Of a stretch of DNA of 64,000 nt, positions 26,970 to 35,736 are shown in pieces (position 1 is the first letter of the stretch; every line of letters starts with the position of its first letter). The position numbers and the translations under genes are program-made. The stretch lies in NCBI RefSeq assembly GCF_009649075.1, contig NZ_CP045737.1, positions 620,001 through 684,000 on the forward strand, written 5' to 3'. The notes under the pieces were generated by a model. The model was not told the DNA's origin, ran no database searches, and saw only the letters and a list, made by a program, of their open reading frames with translations. Source of the stretch: Aeromicrobium yanjiei. Lineage in GTDB: Bacteria > Actinomycetota > Actinomycetes > Propionibacteriales > Nocardioidaceae.

Positions 26970-27760
26970 CAGATCCTCGGCAGCACGTCGCCGAGGAGCC
27001 GGCCCATGCGGGTCGCGGCGGACTTGCCGGCGGCGAGCACCTCCTCGTGGTTCAGGGGCTCGCCCGTCATGCCGGCCGCGGCGTTGGTGACCAGCGAGAT
27101 GCCGAGGATCTCCAGCCCTTCCGCGCGGGCGGCGATGGCCTCCAGTGCGGTCGACATGCCGACCAGGTCGCCTCCGATCGCGCGCACCATGCCGATCTCG
27201 GCGGGGGTCTCGTAGTGCGGGCCGGGCAGCTGGACGTAGACGCCCTCGTCGAGGCTGGGATCGGCCTCCTTGCACAGCGCACGCAGACGCGAGGAGTACA
27301 GATCGGTGAGGTCGACGAAGTTGGCACCCTCGAGGGGCGACGTCGCCGTCATGTTGATGTGGTCGCTGATGAGCACGGGCGTGCCGGGCGCCCACGCGGG
27401 GTCGAGCCCGCCGCAGCCGTTGGTCAGCACGAGCGTCTTGACGCCGGCAGCGGCCGCCGTGCGCACGCCGTGGACGACTGCCGCGACGCCCTTGCCCTCG
27501 TAGAAGTGCGTGCGGCCGAGGAAGATCAGCAGGCGCTTGTCGCCGACCGTGACCGACCGGACGGTCCCGCCGTGGCCGGCGACCGCAGGAGCACTGAATC
27601 CGGGGAGGTCGGCGAGGGGCACCTCGTGGTCGGGCGCGCCGAGAGCGTCCGCGGCAGGGAGCCAGCCGGATCCCATCACGAGGGCGATGTCGTGGTCACC
27701 TCCGCCCGTACGTTCGCGCAGTGCGTCGGCAGCCTGTCGGGCGAGTTCGGTGGTGGTCAC
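26969..27760 (-). CDS. Purine-nucleoside phosphorylase
   Basis: Trimeric-type PNP (263 aa) splitting inosine, guanosine and deoxy forms into base plus (deoxy)ribose-1-phosphate. Signatures: [25 protein letters not shown] (phosphate site), [29 protein letters not shown] and VTNAAAG (base site). The GTG start at 27760 is 18 bp from the divergent tetR start, and TAATGT ends 7 nt before it, so the message is probably leaderless and regulated by the operator at 27763-27777. It runs on to the uronate-dehydrogenase-like gene (TGATG) and the phosphomutase, giving a three-gene salvage operon. Confidence 0.93.
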   Translation of the reverse strand: MTTTELARQAADALRERTGGGDHDIALVMGSGWLPAADALGAPDHEVPLADLPGFSAPAVAGHGGTVRSVTVGDKRLLIFLGRTHFYEGKGVAAVVHGVRTAAAAGVKTLVLTNGCGGLDPAWAPGTPVLISDHINMTATSPLEGANFVDLTDLYSSRLRALCKEADPSLDEGVYVQLPGPHYETPAEIGMVRAIGGDLVGMSTALEAIAARAEGLEILGISLVTNAAAGMTGEPLNHEEVLAAGKSAATRMGRLLGDVLPRI

Positions 27761-27762
27761 CT

Positions 27763-27777
27763 GCCGTACATTACGAC
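27763..27777. promoter_or_regulatory. Operator between PNP and tetR with overlapping -10 boxes
   Basis: GCCGTACATTACGAC is a near palindrome (GYCGTA-CAT-TACGRC, one mismatch). It fills most of the 18-bp gap between two divergent start codons. On the plus strand TACATT (27767-27772) lies 6 nt before the tetR ATG; on the minus strand TAATGT (27773-27768) lies 7 nt before the PNP GTG. The two -10 boxes therefore overlap and the TetR protein is the obvious candidate to bind here. Confidence 0.65.
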
Positions 27778-27778
27778 A

Positions 27779-28342
27779 ATGCCCAAGATCATCGGTGGTT
27801 CGCTCGAGCAGCACCGCGAGCAGACCCGGCGGCGGGTGTTCGAGGCGCTCACGGCACTCCTCGCCGAGCGCTCGTTCGATGCACTGACGATGGCCGACCT
27901 GGCCGCCTCCGCGGGCATCGGGCGCACCGCGATCTACAACCACTTCGCCGACAAGGACGCAGTGGTCGTGGCGTTCGCGAGCGAGGAGACCGACCGCTAC
28001 CTCGAGCGGCTGGCCGATGCGCTCGAGCCGGCGACCGACGCCGCGGACGCGCTGCGCATCTACGTCGCGGCGCACCTTTCCTCGTCGGAGGAGTTCCACT
28101 TCGGCTTCGGTCCCGAGCTCTACGCGATGCTGTCGCGCGAGTCGCTGGCCGAGATCCGCGAGCACGTGGTGGCGGTCGAGTCGGTCCTGCGCACGATCCT
28201 CGAGGACGGCCGCGCAGCGGGGCTCTTCACGGTGGAGGACGTCGACTCCACGATGTCGCTGGTGCACACGACGTTGCAGAACCGGCGGGTCCCGCCGCGC
28301 GCGGTCCAGGACTTCGTGCTCCGGGCGCTCGGCGCGGGCTGA
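27779..28342 (+). CDS. TetR-family transcriptional regulator
   Basis: 187 aa. The N-terminal helix-turn-helix is clear: [47 protein letters not shown] in residues 15-60, with the YNHF and K of the family. The C-terminal ligand domain shows no recognisable pocket. It is divergent from PNP with an 18-bp gap holding a candidate operator, so self-regulation and control of the PNP operon are likely. The ligand might be a purine, nucleoside or sugar phosphate, which is inference from position. Confidence 0.88.
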   Translation: MPKIIGGSLEQHREQTRRRVFEALTALLAERSFDALTMADLAASAGIGRTAIYNHFADKDAVVVAFASEETDRYLERLADALEPATDAADALRIYVAAHLSSSEEFHFGFGPELYAMLSRESLAEIREHVVAVESVLRTILEDGRAAGLFTVEDVDSTMSLVHTTLQNRRVPPRAVQDFVLRALGAG

Positions 28343-28384
28343 CGGCGGGCCCAGAGGGACCCACCGTCAGCGCGGCCATGATGC

Positions 28385-30088
28385 CTACTTGGTGACCTTG
28401 AGCGTCCCGACGTACTTGGAGGAGACCGACGAGTAGCCGGTCCCGGCCGAGTACTTCACGTACACCTTCCAGGTGCCCTTCTTCTTCAGCTTGGGCACCG
28501 TCACGGTGGCCTTGCCGGACTTCAGGGTCTTGGTCGAGGTGGTCACGGTCTTCTGGCCGGACTTCTTGAAGTAGACCTTGACCTTGCCGCCGGGCTTGTG
28601 TGCCGAGACCTTGGACGTGACCGTGACGGTTGCCTTGCCCGACTTCTTGCGGGTGGGCTTCTTGGTGACCTTGTCCTTGATCGACACCGTGGCCTTCTTG
28701 ACCGTCAGTGACGTCGTGCCGGAGGTCGCGCGGTAGTTCGCGTCGCCCGCGTACGCCGCAGTGAGCGTCCGGGCGCCGGTCGGGAGGGTCGACGACAGCG
28801 TGAACGTGGCCTTGCCGCCGGACAGCGCCTTGGTCTGGGCGCTTCCGCCACCGGTCAGCCGGACCGTGCCGGTGGGACCGGCACCCTGGACCGTGGGGAC
28901 GGTGACGGTGACCTTCGCGGCCTTGCCGAACGACGAGGCCGGGGCCGAGACGACCGGCGTGGACGCGAGGGGATCGAATCCGGCGAAGTCGATCGCGAGC
29001 GGGGCGGAGGCGGTCTGCGACGGGTCGCTCGCGGCCTGGCCGTGGGCCTTGAACGTGATGACCGAGTAGGACTTCGTGGGGTCGAGCTGGGCGATGGCCT
29101 CGGCGTCGAGGGCGAGCGTGGTGCTGAACGATCCGTCGGCCTTGACCGCGGCGTCCGGCGTGCCGGGGTTGCCGGACCAGACCGTGCCCAGGTACTTGCT
29201 GGGATCGATCACGTCGGTGCTGCCGGTCTCGCCGATCGAGATGTAGATGCCGGGTGACCCGGGCTTGTAACCGGTGCCGGCAACGGCCACCTTCAGCGAC
29301 GTGGGCGTCTGCTGGGTGACGGCGGCCGAGGTGATCGTCGCGACGGGGACGGGTGCCGTGGCCGTGAACGGGGCGGGGTTCTTCTTGGTGTCGGAGCCCG
29401 CGCCGCTGGCGTAGAAGTGGGCACGGACGCCGGTCGTGAGCTGGCCGAGGAACGAGGGGGCGAAGGACTTGCCGCCGACGGGCTTGCCGTCCGCGAGGCC
29501 GAGGGCCGTGGCCGCCTCGCTGCCCGCCGCCAGGACGCCGTCCCAGTCGGGGGTGTCGGTCAGGCTCTCGAGTCCGCCCGTCACCGTCCAGTCGGAGGCA
29601 GCGGCGTCGAACGTCGTGACGGTGACCCGTGCCGGGGTGGTCGAGGCGGCGGGGGTGGATCCCTGGGCTCCGTTGGTGGCCGACACCTCTGCGGTGATGG
29701 TCCCCTCTCCGGCCGCGTCCACGGCGACGACCGGATCGCTGACCGTGACGGAGTAGTACTCGGTGGTCCCGATCGCGAACGCGCCTCGCACGGTCCCGTC
29801 GTACGCCATCGTGGTCACGCCGTTCGCGGCGTTGAAGCTGCCCTCACCTCCGCCGAACGTGAACCCGTTCGCGGCGTCGAACGTGACACCGTCGGTCAGC
29901 GTCCGGCTCGACAGGTGGTCGATGAACTGCTGGGAGATCTTCCAGGTCAGCGTGGGCTCGGGGGCCGGGTCCGCGGCCTGGGCGCTGGTGGGCAGCAGTG
30001 CCACGGTGGAGGCGGCCAGGGCCGTCGTGAGGGCGCCCGCGAGCGTCCGGCGGAGCCGGAGGCTGGGTCGCGTGAGGGTCGAGCTCAT
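28385..30088 (-). CDS. Secreted HtaA-domain haem-binding protein
   Basis: Exported protein of 567 aa; signal peptide ends near TSAQAAD (residue 39). Residues about 47-220 form an HtaA domain (LTWKISQQFIDHL, then NAANGVTTMAYDGTVRG), the haem-binding unit known from corynebacterial HtaA. Residues about 240-360 form a second module (GIYISIG, FSTTLAL, YSVITFKAHG) that recurs in the protein at 31482. The C-terminal part holds an Ig-like repeat (YAGDANY) and a very Lys-rich end, with no membrane anchor. Last gene of the hmu operon, 45 bp after its neighbour. Probable role: bind haem at or outside the surface. Confidence 0.85.
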   Translation of the reverse strand: MSSTLTRPSLRLRRTLAGALTTALAASTVALLPTSAQAADPAPEPTLTWKISQQFIDHLSSRTLTDGVTFDAANGFTFGGGEGSFNAANGVTTMAYDGTVRGAFAIGTTEYYSVTVSDPVVAVDAAGEGTITAEVSATNGAQGSTPAASTTPARVTVTTFDAAASDWTVTGGLESLTDTPDWDGVLAAGSEAATALGLADGKPVGGKSFAPSFLGQLTTGVRAHFYASGAGSDTKKNPAPFTATAPVPVATITSAAVTQQTPTSLKVAVAGTGYKPGSPGIYISIGETGSTDVIDPSKYLGTVWSGNPGTPDAAVKADGSFSTTLALDAEAIAQLDPTKSYSVITFKAHGQAASDPSQTASAPLAIDFAGFDPLASTPVVSAPASSFGKAAKVTVTVPTVQGAGPTGTVRLTGGGSAQTKALSGGKATFTLSSTLPTGARTLTAAYAGDANYRATSGTTSLTVKKATVSIKDKVTKKPTRKKSGKATVTVTSKVSAHKPGGKVKVYFKKSGQKTVTTSTKTLKSGKATVTVPKLKKKGTWKVYVKYSAGTGYSSVSSKYVGTLKVTK

Positions 30089-30133
30089 GGATGTCCTTTC
30101 TCGGTGCGGCAGTTGCCGCGGGGGTGGTGCAGG

Positions 30134-31480
30134 TCAGAGGGATCGGGAGCGGGCGACGAGTGCCGGCAGGGCCAGGGCTACCGCGGCCATGAGCAGGAAC
30201 GTCACTGCGAGCCACCAGCCGAGCGTGGAGCGGCCGTCCGGTCCGACGAGGACGCCGGGCAGCCCGGTCAGTGACGCCGACACCGGCTGGGTGAAGGCCG
30301 CCTGCGCGACCGGCGCCGCGACGGGCGCCGGCTGCGGGACAGGAGCGGACCGGGTGGCCGGCGGTGGCAGCGCAGCCTGCCGCTGGACCGGAGGGGTGGG
30401 CGCCGTGCGGGTCCGGTTGTCGATCGGGTCGGAGGTGCCGTCGACGGGTGCGGGGGCCTCGACCTGGACCGCGTCCCGCGCGCTGAAGCTGACGGTCACC
30501 GGGCTGGGCGCCTTGAGGTGGTCGTCGGAGCTCCCGCTGGTCATCCAGAACGGTGCCTGCCCGACCTGGTCGACGAAGTCGATGAACGACGACGGGAACG
30601 AGCCGGTACGGCCCTGGGAGTCCGGCTTCTGCTCGGGGTGCTGCACATCCACGCCGTAGAACGTGGGGGAGCTGGTGAAGCCCTTGCCGGTGAGCCTCAC
30701 GGCACCGAGCTGGCCAAGGACCACGGTCGTGCTGCGGAGCGGGCCGGACGCGCCGCCGGAGCCGTTGCCGTCCCGGGACACGCCGTAGCCGTCGAGCGTC
30801 GCCTCGAGACGTCCCCTGCCGTCGGTGACGACGATGCGGGGATCGCTGACCGTGAAGCCGGTCTGTCCGGAGTAGCGCGCGACGCCGAACCGTCCGGTCC
30901 AGCGGATCGTCGCGGTGCCGGCCTCGGCGTCGACCGTGCCGGTGCCGCCGGTGACGACCACCTGGTGATCGGCGCCGGTGCCGAATCCTGCCCAGGTCGC
31001 GGGCACGTACGAGGAGTCCTTCGCGCGGACGATCGACACCGGGCCCTCGGACTGCTTCCACCTGCTGGAGGGCATGTCGGCGCCCTTGGTGTCCGGCAGG
31101 GCGCCGGCGGTCAGGAAGTTCTTGCCGTAGTAGGGCTTGCGGTGCAGCTGCGGGTGCAGTCCCCAGCGCAGCTGGGCGTCGGAGACCTGCTGGGGCCCGG
31201 TCCCGCCTTCGGGTGCGGGGGTGGTCGGAGTGGGGGCGGTCGGCTCGGGCTCGCTCGGCTCGGGTGTCGTGGGCTCGGGTGTCGTGGGCGCAGGTGTCGT
31301 GGGAGCAGGCGTCGTGGGGGCAGCCGTCGTGGGGGCGGGGTCCTCCGGCTGGGTCGGCACGGCGGTGGTGGCGGCAGCCGCCGCGGGCTCATCGGTGGCC
31401 CCGGCCGGCCCCGCGGTGACCGCGAGACCGAGGACGAGCGTCAGGGCCACGGCGAGCACGGGTCGCACGGGCGTACGCAC
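30134..31480 (-). CDS. Membrane-anchored HtaA-domain protein with Pro/Thr-rich linker
   Basis: 448 aa. Signal peptide (residues 1-28) is followed by a low-complexity Thr-Pro-Glu linker (TTPAPTTPEPTTPEP, about 45-95), then an HtaA domain (LRWGLHPQL, WTGRFGVARYSGQTGFTVSDPRIVV, GPLRSTTVVLGQ), a proline-rich spacer, and a C-terminal transmembrane helix (WWLAVTFLLMAAVALALPALVA) with basic end. This layout presents a haem-binding domain across the wall. The GTG start lies 1 nt after the previous gene's stop, so translation is coupled to the rest of the hmu operon. Confidence 0.85.
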   Translation of the reverse strand: MRTPVRPVLAVALTLVLGLAVTAGPAGATDEPAAAAATTAVPTQPEDPAPTTAAPTTPAPTTPAPTTPEPTTPEPSEPEPTAPTPTTPAPEGGTGPQQVSDAQLRWGLHPQLHRKPYYGKNFLTAGALPDTKGADMPSSRWKQSEGPVSIVRAKDSSYVPATWAGFGTGADHQVVVTGGTGTVDAEAGTATIRWTGRFGVARYSGQTGFTVSDPRIVVTDGRGRLEATLDGYGVSRDGNGSGGASGPLRSTTVVLGQLGAVRLTGKGFTSSPTFYGVDVQHPEQKPDSQGRTGSFPSSFIDFVDQVGQAPFWMTSGSSDDHLKAPSPVTVSFSARDAVQVEAPAPVDGTSDPIDNRTRTAPTPPVQRQAALPPPATRSAPVPQPAPVAAPVAQAAFTQPVSASLTGLPGVLVGPDGRSTLGWWLAVTFLLMAAVALALPALVARSRSL

Positions 31481-31481
31481 G

Positions 31482-32558
31482 TCAGGCCGCCCGTCCGGCG
31501 CGGATCCGGCGCAGCCGCACGACCGCCAGCACGAGCGACAGCAGCAGGATCACGGCGGCGGCGGCCGCTGCGGCCCACGGCACCCAGTCGGTCGTCTCCT
31601 CGTCCGTGGCGGCGGCGAGCGAGGTGTCGGGGGCGATCGCGAAGTTGCGCTCCACCTCGGTGCCCGACGTCGTCGCGCTCACCCGCAGGGTGTGGGTCCC
31701 GGCCTTCGCGCTCGCCGGGATCTGGATGACCGCCGCGACGTCACCCCGCGCACCCACCACGATGGGACCCGCAGCGGCCGCACCGTCGTCGAGGATCGCC
31801 AGCACCTGCTCGCCGGGCGTGAAGCCGGTCCCGCTGAACGCGAGCACCCGGCCCTGCACGGCCGTGCGCTGGTCGACGCGGACCGCGGGCCGGCCCTTCT
31901 TCGCCGGTGCGCCCTTCGCCGCGGCCTCGGGCGCGGACTCCTCGTCGGCGACGGCGCCCGGTGCGGCCTCGTCGGCCGCCGGCGCCTGCTGGGCGGCGCC
32001 GCTCGTGATGATCTTCTTGAACGTGACGGGGGTGAACGTCTCGTTGTTGGCGTTCTTGATGCCGTGCGCGCCGAACGTGATGACGCCGCACCGGACCTTG
32101 CGGCAGTCGACAGTCGTGATCTTGTTGTCGCGGTCGTACGTCTTGAAGACCGGCCCCGGGATCGTCAGGGTCGTGCTGAAGCCGCCGCCCTTGAGGGTTC
32201 CGCCGTTGGCGCTGGCGGCGGTGTCGCTGCCGGGGTAGGCGACGTAGCGGAGGAAGCCCTGGTTGCTGCGGGTCTCGCTGTCGGGGACGTAGCGGTAGTT
32301 CTTGCCGGTCACGCCGCCCTGGCTGGGACGCCAGGTGCCCGAGACCGTGCCGAACGCGACGTACACGCCGCCGTGCGCATTCCTGATCGACTGGAAGCCC
32401 GATCCGGTCACCGTGATCTTCGTCGAGTACGTCGTGTCGGCCTCGGCCCGGCCGAAGTCGTTGCGGACCGTCACCCGGCTGTCGGCCTGGGCCGCGCTGG
32501 GGGCGAGGAGCAGCGCCGCGACGAGGGCGGCCGCTGCGGTGGTGATCAAGGTGCGCAC
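31482..32558 (-). CDS. Membrane-anchored surface protein with haem-operon module
   Basis: 358 aa. A signal peptide (1-25) precedes a module of about 165 residues with TGSGFQ, GGVYVAFG, GGFSTTLTI and CGVITFGAHG; the motif CRKVRC could form a disulphide. The same module follows the HtaA domain in the protein at 28385. An Ala-Glu-rich linker, an Ig-like domain (RVLAFSGTGFTPGEQV) and a C-terminal transmembrane segment (about 325-347) complete it. No HtaA domain is seen. The GTG start overlaps hmuV by 13 bp. A haem relay between HtaA proteins and HmuT is a reasonable guess. Confidence 0.8.
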   Translation of the reverse strand: MRTLITTAAAALVAALLLAPSAAQADSRVTVRNDFGRAEADTTYSTKITVTGSGFQSIRNAHGGVYVAFGTVSGTWRPSQGGVTGKNYRYVPDSETRSNQGFLRYVAYPGSDTAASANGGTLKGGGFSTTLTIPGPVFKTYDRDNKITTVDCRKVRCGVITFGAHGIKNANNETFTPVTFKKIITSGAAQQAPAADEAAPGAVADEESAPEAAAKGAPAKKGRPAVRVDQRTAVQGRVLAFSGTGFTPGEQVLAILDDGAAAAGPIVVGARGDVAAVIQIPASAKAGTHTLRVSATTSGTEVERNFAIAPDTSLAAATDEETTDWVPWAAAAAAAVILLLSLVLAVVRLRRIRAGRAA

Positions 32559-33352
32559 GTGGGCTCCTGGTCGTGGGTGAGCAGGTGGGGCAGGACGACG
32601 AGGCGTCCGTGGTGGTCGATCACGTCGACGGGGTGCCCGTAGACGTCACGGAGGATCTCGGGACGGATGACCTCCTGAGGCGGCCCGTCGGCCCGCAGCC
32701 GACCGTCGGCGAGCATGCAGATGCGGTCGGCGTGGGCTGCCGCGACCGTGAGGTCGTGGAGGACCGCGACGACCGCGTGGCCGTCGGCGGCGAGCCGCCG
32801 AGCCTCCGAGAGGACCTGCTCCTGGTGGCGGATGTCCAGCGCGGCGGTCGGCTCGTCGAGCAGCACGAGCGAGGTCTGCTGGGCGAGCACCCGGGCGAAG
32901 GACGTCCGGGCCTTCTCCCCGCCGGACAGCGTCGGGAACGAGCGCTCGGCCAACGACAGGACGTCGGTGCGGTGCATCGCGTCGGCCACGACGACGTCGT
33001 CGAGGTCCTCTTGCGGGAGACGGGCCCACGGTGCGCGGCCCATGCGGACGACGTCGACCGCGCGGAAGCCGAACGCGAGCCGCTGCTCCTGGGGCAGGAC
33101 CGCGCGGCTGCGGGCCAGCGCCGCGACCTTCCACCGCGCGAGCGGCCTGCCGTCCAGGACCGCCTCGCCGCTGGTGGGCACGATGTCGCCGGCCATGACG
33201 CTCAGCAGGGTCGTCTTGCCCGCGCCGTTGGGCCCGACCAGGGCCATGAGCTCGCCGGGGCGGACCTCGAGCGTCACGTCGTGCAGGATCTGGTGGCCGC
33301 CGAGGGTCGCCGAGACGTGGCTGAGCCGTAGAGGACTCGTGGTCGTCGTCAT
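32546..33352 (-). CDS. hmuV: Haem ABC transporter ATPase
   Basis: ATPase of the haem importer, 268 aa. Walker A GPNGAGKTTLL near residue 40, signature LSGGEKARTSFARVL near 143 (the usual Gln/Arg positions are changed to Glu-Lys), Walker B LVLLDEPTAALD, and the H-loop LHD. The order fits FecE/HmuV-type importers. The ATG overlaps the hmuU stop (ATGA). It energises uptake by HmuU of haem delivered by HmuT. Confidence 0.92.
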   Translation of the reverse strand: MTTTTSPLRLSHVSATLGGHQILHDVTLEVRPGELMALVGPNGAGKTTLLSVMAGDIVPTSGEAVLDGRPLARWKVAALARSRAVLPQEQRLAFGFRAVDVVRMGRAPWARLPQEDLDDVVVADAMHRTDVLSLAERSFPTLSGGEKARTSFARVLAQQTSLVLLDEPTAALDIRHQEQVLSEARRLAADGHAVVAVLHDLTVAAAHADRICMLADGRLRADGPPQEVIRPEILRDVYGHPVDVIDHHGRLVVLPHLLTHDQEPTCAP

Positions 33353-34449
33353 GCCCAGCCCCCCGCCGTCTTGCGCGTGCGGCGCAGGAGCCAGAAGAAG
33401 AACGGTCCGCCGACGAGCGAGGTCAGCATCCCGATCGGCAGGTCCGCACCCGTCATCGCGGTGCGCGCGATGAGGTCGGCGCCGAGCAGGAGCACGGCGC
33501 CGGCGAGGGCGCTCGCGGGGACGAGGACGCGGTGCCCGGGCCCGACGAGCATCCGGATCAGGTGCGGCACGACGAGGCCCACGAACGCGATGATGCCGGC
33601 GAACGAGACCCCGGCGGCGGTCAGGAGCGCGACGAGGACGATCGCGACGAGGCGCAGACGCTCGACGTCGATGCCCACGTGGCGGGCCGCACGGTCACCC
33701 AGCGCCAGCACGTCGAGCTTGCGCGCCATCAGGATCGAACCGATCAGTCCGACGACCACGAGTGGCGTGACGACGACGACGTGCTCCCAGCGGCTGCCGT
33801 TCAGGCTGCCCAGCTGCCAGAACACGATTTGCTCGCGCTCCTGCGTGTCCCCGAGGAAGATCATCAGCGCCAGGCCGGCCGCGCACACCGCGTTCACCGC
33901 GATCCCGGTCAGGACCAGTGTCACGACCTCGGTGCGACCGTCGGAGCGGGAGAGGGCGTAGACCAGCAGCGTCGTGATCAGGCCTCCCGCGAACGCGAAC
34001 AGGGCCACGGTCCAGCTGCCGATGAGCTGGATCTGAAAGACGATGACGATCGCGGCGGCGAAGGCCGCGCCGGTCGAGACGCCGACGACGCTCGGCTCGG
34101 CGAGCGGGTTGCCGAAGATGCCCTGCATCAACGCGCCCGCGCTCGAGAGCGCCGCACCCACCACGATCGCCATGGCGATGCGCGGGAAGCGGACCTGCCA
34201 CAACGTGTTGTCGCCCTGCGGGTGGGCGGGCATCGGTCCCCAGTCCAGCCCCAGGCGGTGCATGATCGAGCCCCACACCTCGCTCGCCGGGATCGCGAGC
34301 TGTCCGCGTCCGGCCGCGTAGACCGTGAGCACCACGAGGGCGGCCGCAAGGACGACGAACAACGTCGTGGCCCGGGCGCTGTGGCGCCGGGGGAGGGTGG
34401 GCGCGGCGCCCCTCCCGGTCGGGAGCTGGTCCGGCAGGGTCGCGGTCAC
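33349..34449 (-). CDS. hmuU: Haem ABC transporter permease
   Basis: FecCD/BtuC-type permease of 366 aa with about ten transmembrane segments. Family motifs include RFPRIAMAIVVGAALSSAGALMQG near residue 90, GNPLAEPSVVGVSTGAAFAA, and FVGLVVPHLIRMLVGPGHR near 290, the ATPase coupling region. The GTG start overlaps the hmuT stop by 4 bp (GTGA) and its stop overlaps hmuV (ATGA), so the three transporter genes are tightly coupled. Confidence 0.93.
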   Translation of the reverse strand: MTATLPDQLPTGRGAAPTLPRRHSARATTLFVVLAAALVVLTVYAAGRGQLAIPASEVWGSIMHRLGLDWGPMPAHPQGDNTLWQVRFPRIAMAIVVGAALSSAGALMQGIFGNPLAEPSVVGVSTGAAFAAAIVIVFQIQLIGSWTVALFAFAGGLITTLLVYALSRSDGRTEVVTLVLTGIAVNAVCAAGLALMIFLGDTQEREQIVFWQLGSLNGSRWEHVVVVTPLVVVGLIGSILMARKLDVLALGDRAARHVGIDVERLRLVAIVLVALLTAAGVSFAGIIAFVGLVVPHLIRMLVGPGHRVLVPASALAGAVLLLGADLIARTAMTGADLPIGMLTSLVGGPFFFWLLRRTRKTAGGWA

Positions 34450-35549
34450 TTCATCGACTCCGGTGCGTAGATCGCGACGGCGAGGGAGTTGAGGACCTCG
34501 GCGGTGCGCGGCCCGAAGCTCAGCACCTGGCTGTCCTTCATGTCCACGATGCGGCGGCGCTGGCCGGCAGGGGTGTTGGCGATCGCAGGGAGCCGGTCGA
34601 GCAGCCCGTCGACGCCGCCCACGGACCTGAGGCCGTCGGACATCATGACGATCAGATCGGGCTGCGCCGCGATGATGGCCTCGTCGTTGACCGGCTTCAT
34701 CCCGTTCCAGCCGATCTCCCGCGTGACGTCGTAGCCGCCGACCGCCTCGATCAGGCCGTCCGCGCCGGACCCCTCACCGAACATGTAGTAGACGCCGGCC
34801 TGGCCACGCACGTACAGGAACACCATCCGCAGCTTGTCCTGCACCGTGGTCGGTGCGATCTTCGCGATCTCGGCGCGCGTCTCGTCGGTCTCGGCCTCGA
34901 CGCGCTCGACGAGCTTCTTGCCCTCGGCCGGCACGCCGAGCGCCTCGGCGACCCCGGTCGTGAGGGAGTCGATGTTGTCCAGGCTGCGGCGCGAGTCCAT
35001 GACCACGACCGGGATCCCGGAGTCGCGCATCTGCAAGATCGTGTCCCACGGCCCGAGGGACGTGTCGGTGAGGATCACGGTCGGATCGAGCTCGAGGATC
35101 GACTCGGCGCTGAGGTCGTGGCCGCTGCTGGTCACGAGGGGCAGATCCTTGGCCTCGGGGAACTGGGTGGACAGGTCACGTCCGACGACCTGGTCACCCA
35201 GGCCCAGCTCGAAGACGGTCTGCGCGAGGGTGCCGTAGATGTCCAGCGCCAGGATGCGGCTCGTGTCCGTGATCGTGACCCGGGTGCCCTGGGCGTCCGT
35301 GACGGTGACCGGCAGCTGCTGGGCGGGGGAGTCGCTCACGGGGCGGATCGCAGTGCTCGCCAGCGAGGCGTGGGTCTCGCCCTCGTACGCCTTGGGGTCC
35401 TCGAGGATCTTCGCGGCGGCGAGGTCGACGGCCGCCGTGTCGTCGTCGCCCGCGTGACCGCCGGACGTCCCGCCGCAGCCCGACACGATCGCGGCGGTGA
35501 GCAGGAGTGCGGCGATTCGTCGCGAGGTGAGGATGGCGGAGCGGGGCAA
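34446..35549 (-). CDS. hmuT: Haem-binding lipoprotein
   Basis: Substrate-binding lipoprotein of 367 aa. The N-terminal lipobox is VSGCGG (Cys near residue 25). After an acidic spacer, the periplasmic-binding fold contains RILALDIYGTLAQTVFELGLGDQVVGRDLST, ILELDPTVILTD, PVVVMDS and QPDLIVMMSDGL, typical of HmuT. An additional stretch of about 60 residues precedes the core domain. First gene of a six-gene minus-strand operon, with an IdeR-like box 60-78 bp upstream. Confidence 0.92.
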   Translation of the reverse strand: MPRSAILTSRRIAALLLTAAIVSGCGGTSGGHAGDDDTAAVDLAAAKILEDPKAYEGETHASLASTAIRPVSDSPAQQLPVTVTDAQGTRVTITDTSRILALDIYGTLAQTVFELGLGDQVVGRDLSTQFPEAKDLPLVTSSGHDLSAESILELDPTVILTDTSLGPWDTILQMRDSGIPVVVMDSRRSLDNIDSLTTGVAEALGVPAEGKKLVERVEAETDETRAEIAKIAPTTVQDKLRMVFLYVRGQAGVYYMFGEGSGADGLIEAVGGYDVTREIGWNGMKPVNDEAIIAAQPDLIVMMSDGLRSVGGVDGLLDRLPAIANTPAGQRRRIVDMKDSQVLSFGPRTAEVLNSLAVAIYAPESMK

Positions 35550-35608
35550 GGGTCCAGTCCTTCGATGTCGGTTCTGCAGGAGCTCTCGGAAATCCCCCGA
35601 TCGGAGAG

Positions 35609-35627
35609 TAAGGTGAGGCTAACATTG
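35609..35627. promoter_or_regulatory. IdeR/DtxR-type iron box
   Basis: TAAGGTGAGGCTAACATTG matches 14 of 19 positions of the consensus TTAGGTTAGGCTAACCTAA, including the central AGGCTAAC. It lies between the divergent hmuT and haem oxygenase genes and overlaps a candidate minus-strand -10 (TAGCCT). Repression of haem uptake under iron sufficiency is the expected effect. Confidence 0.7.
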
Positions 35628-35661
35628 GTTAGGGCCGCCTTGCCAAACTGTGACATATTTC

Positions 35662-35696
35662 ATGACGACTTGTCAGATCAAGATGACGATGTGTCA
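35662..35696. promoter_or_regulatory. Two TGAC-N5-GTCA elements 21 bp apart
   Basis: ATGACGACTTGTCA (35662-35675) and ATGACGATGTGTCA (35683-35696) are inverted repeats of TGAC around five bases, repeated at a 21-bp period (two helical turns) upstream of the haem oxygenase ATG. The layout looks like a binding site for two dimers on one face of the DNA. A haem-responsive response regulator such as ChrA is a candidate, without direct support. Confidence 0.6.
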
Positions 35697-35736
35697 TGAT
35701 CATCGGACACCCACCACCTGACGCAGGAGCGTGACC

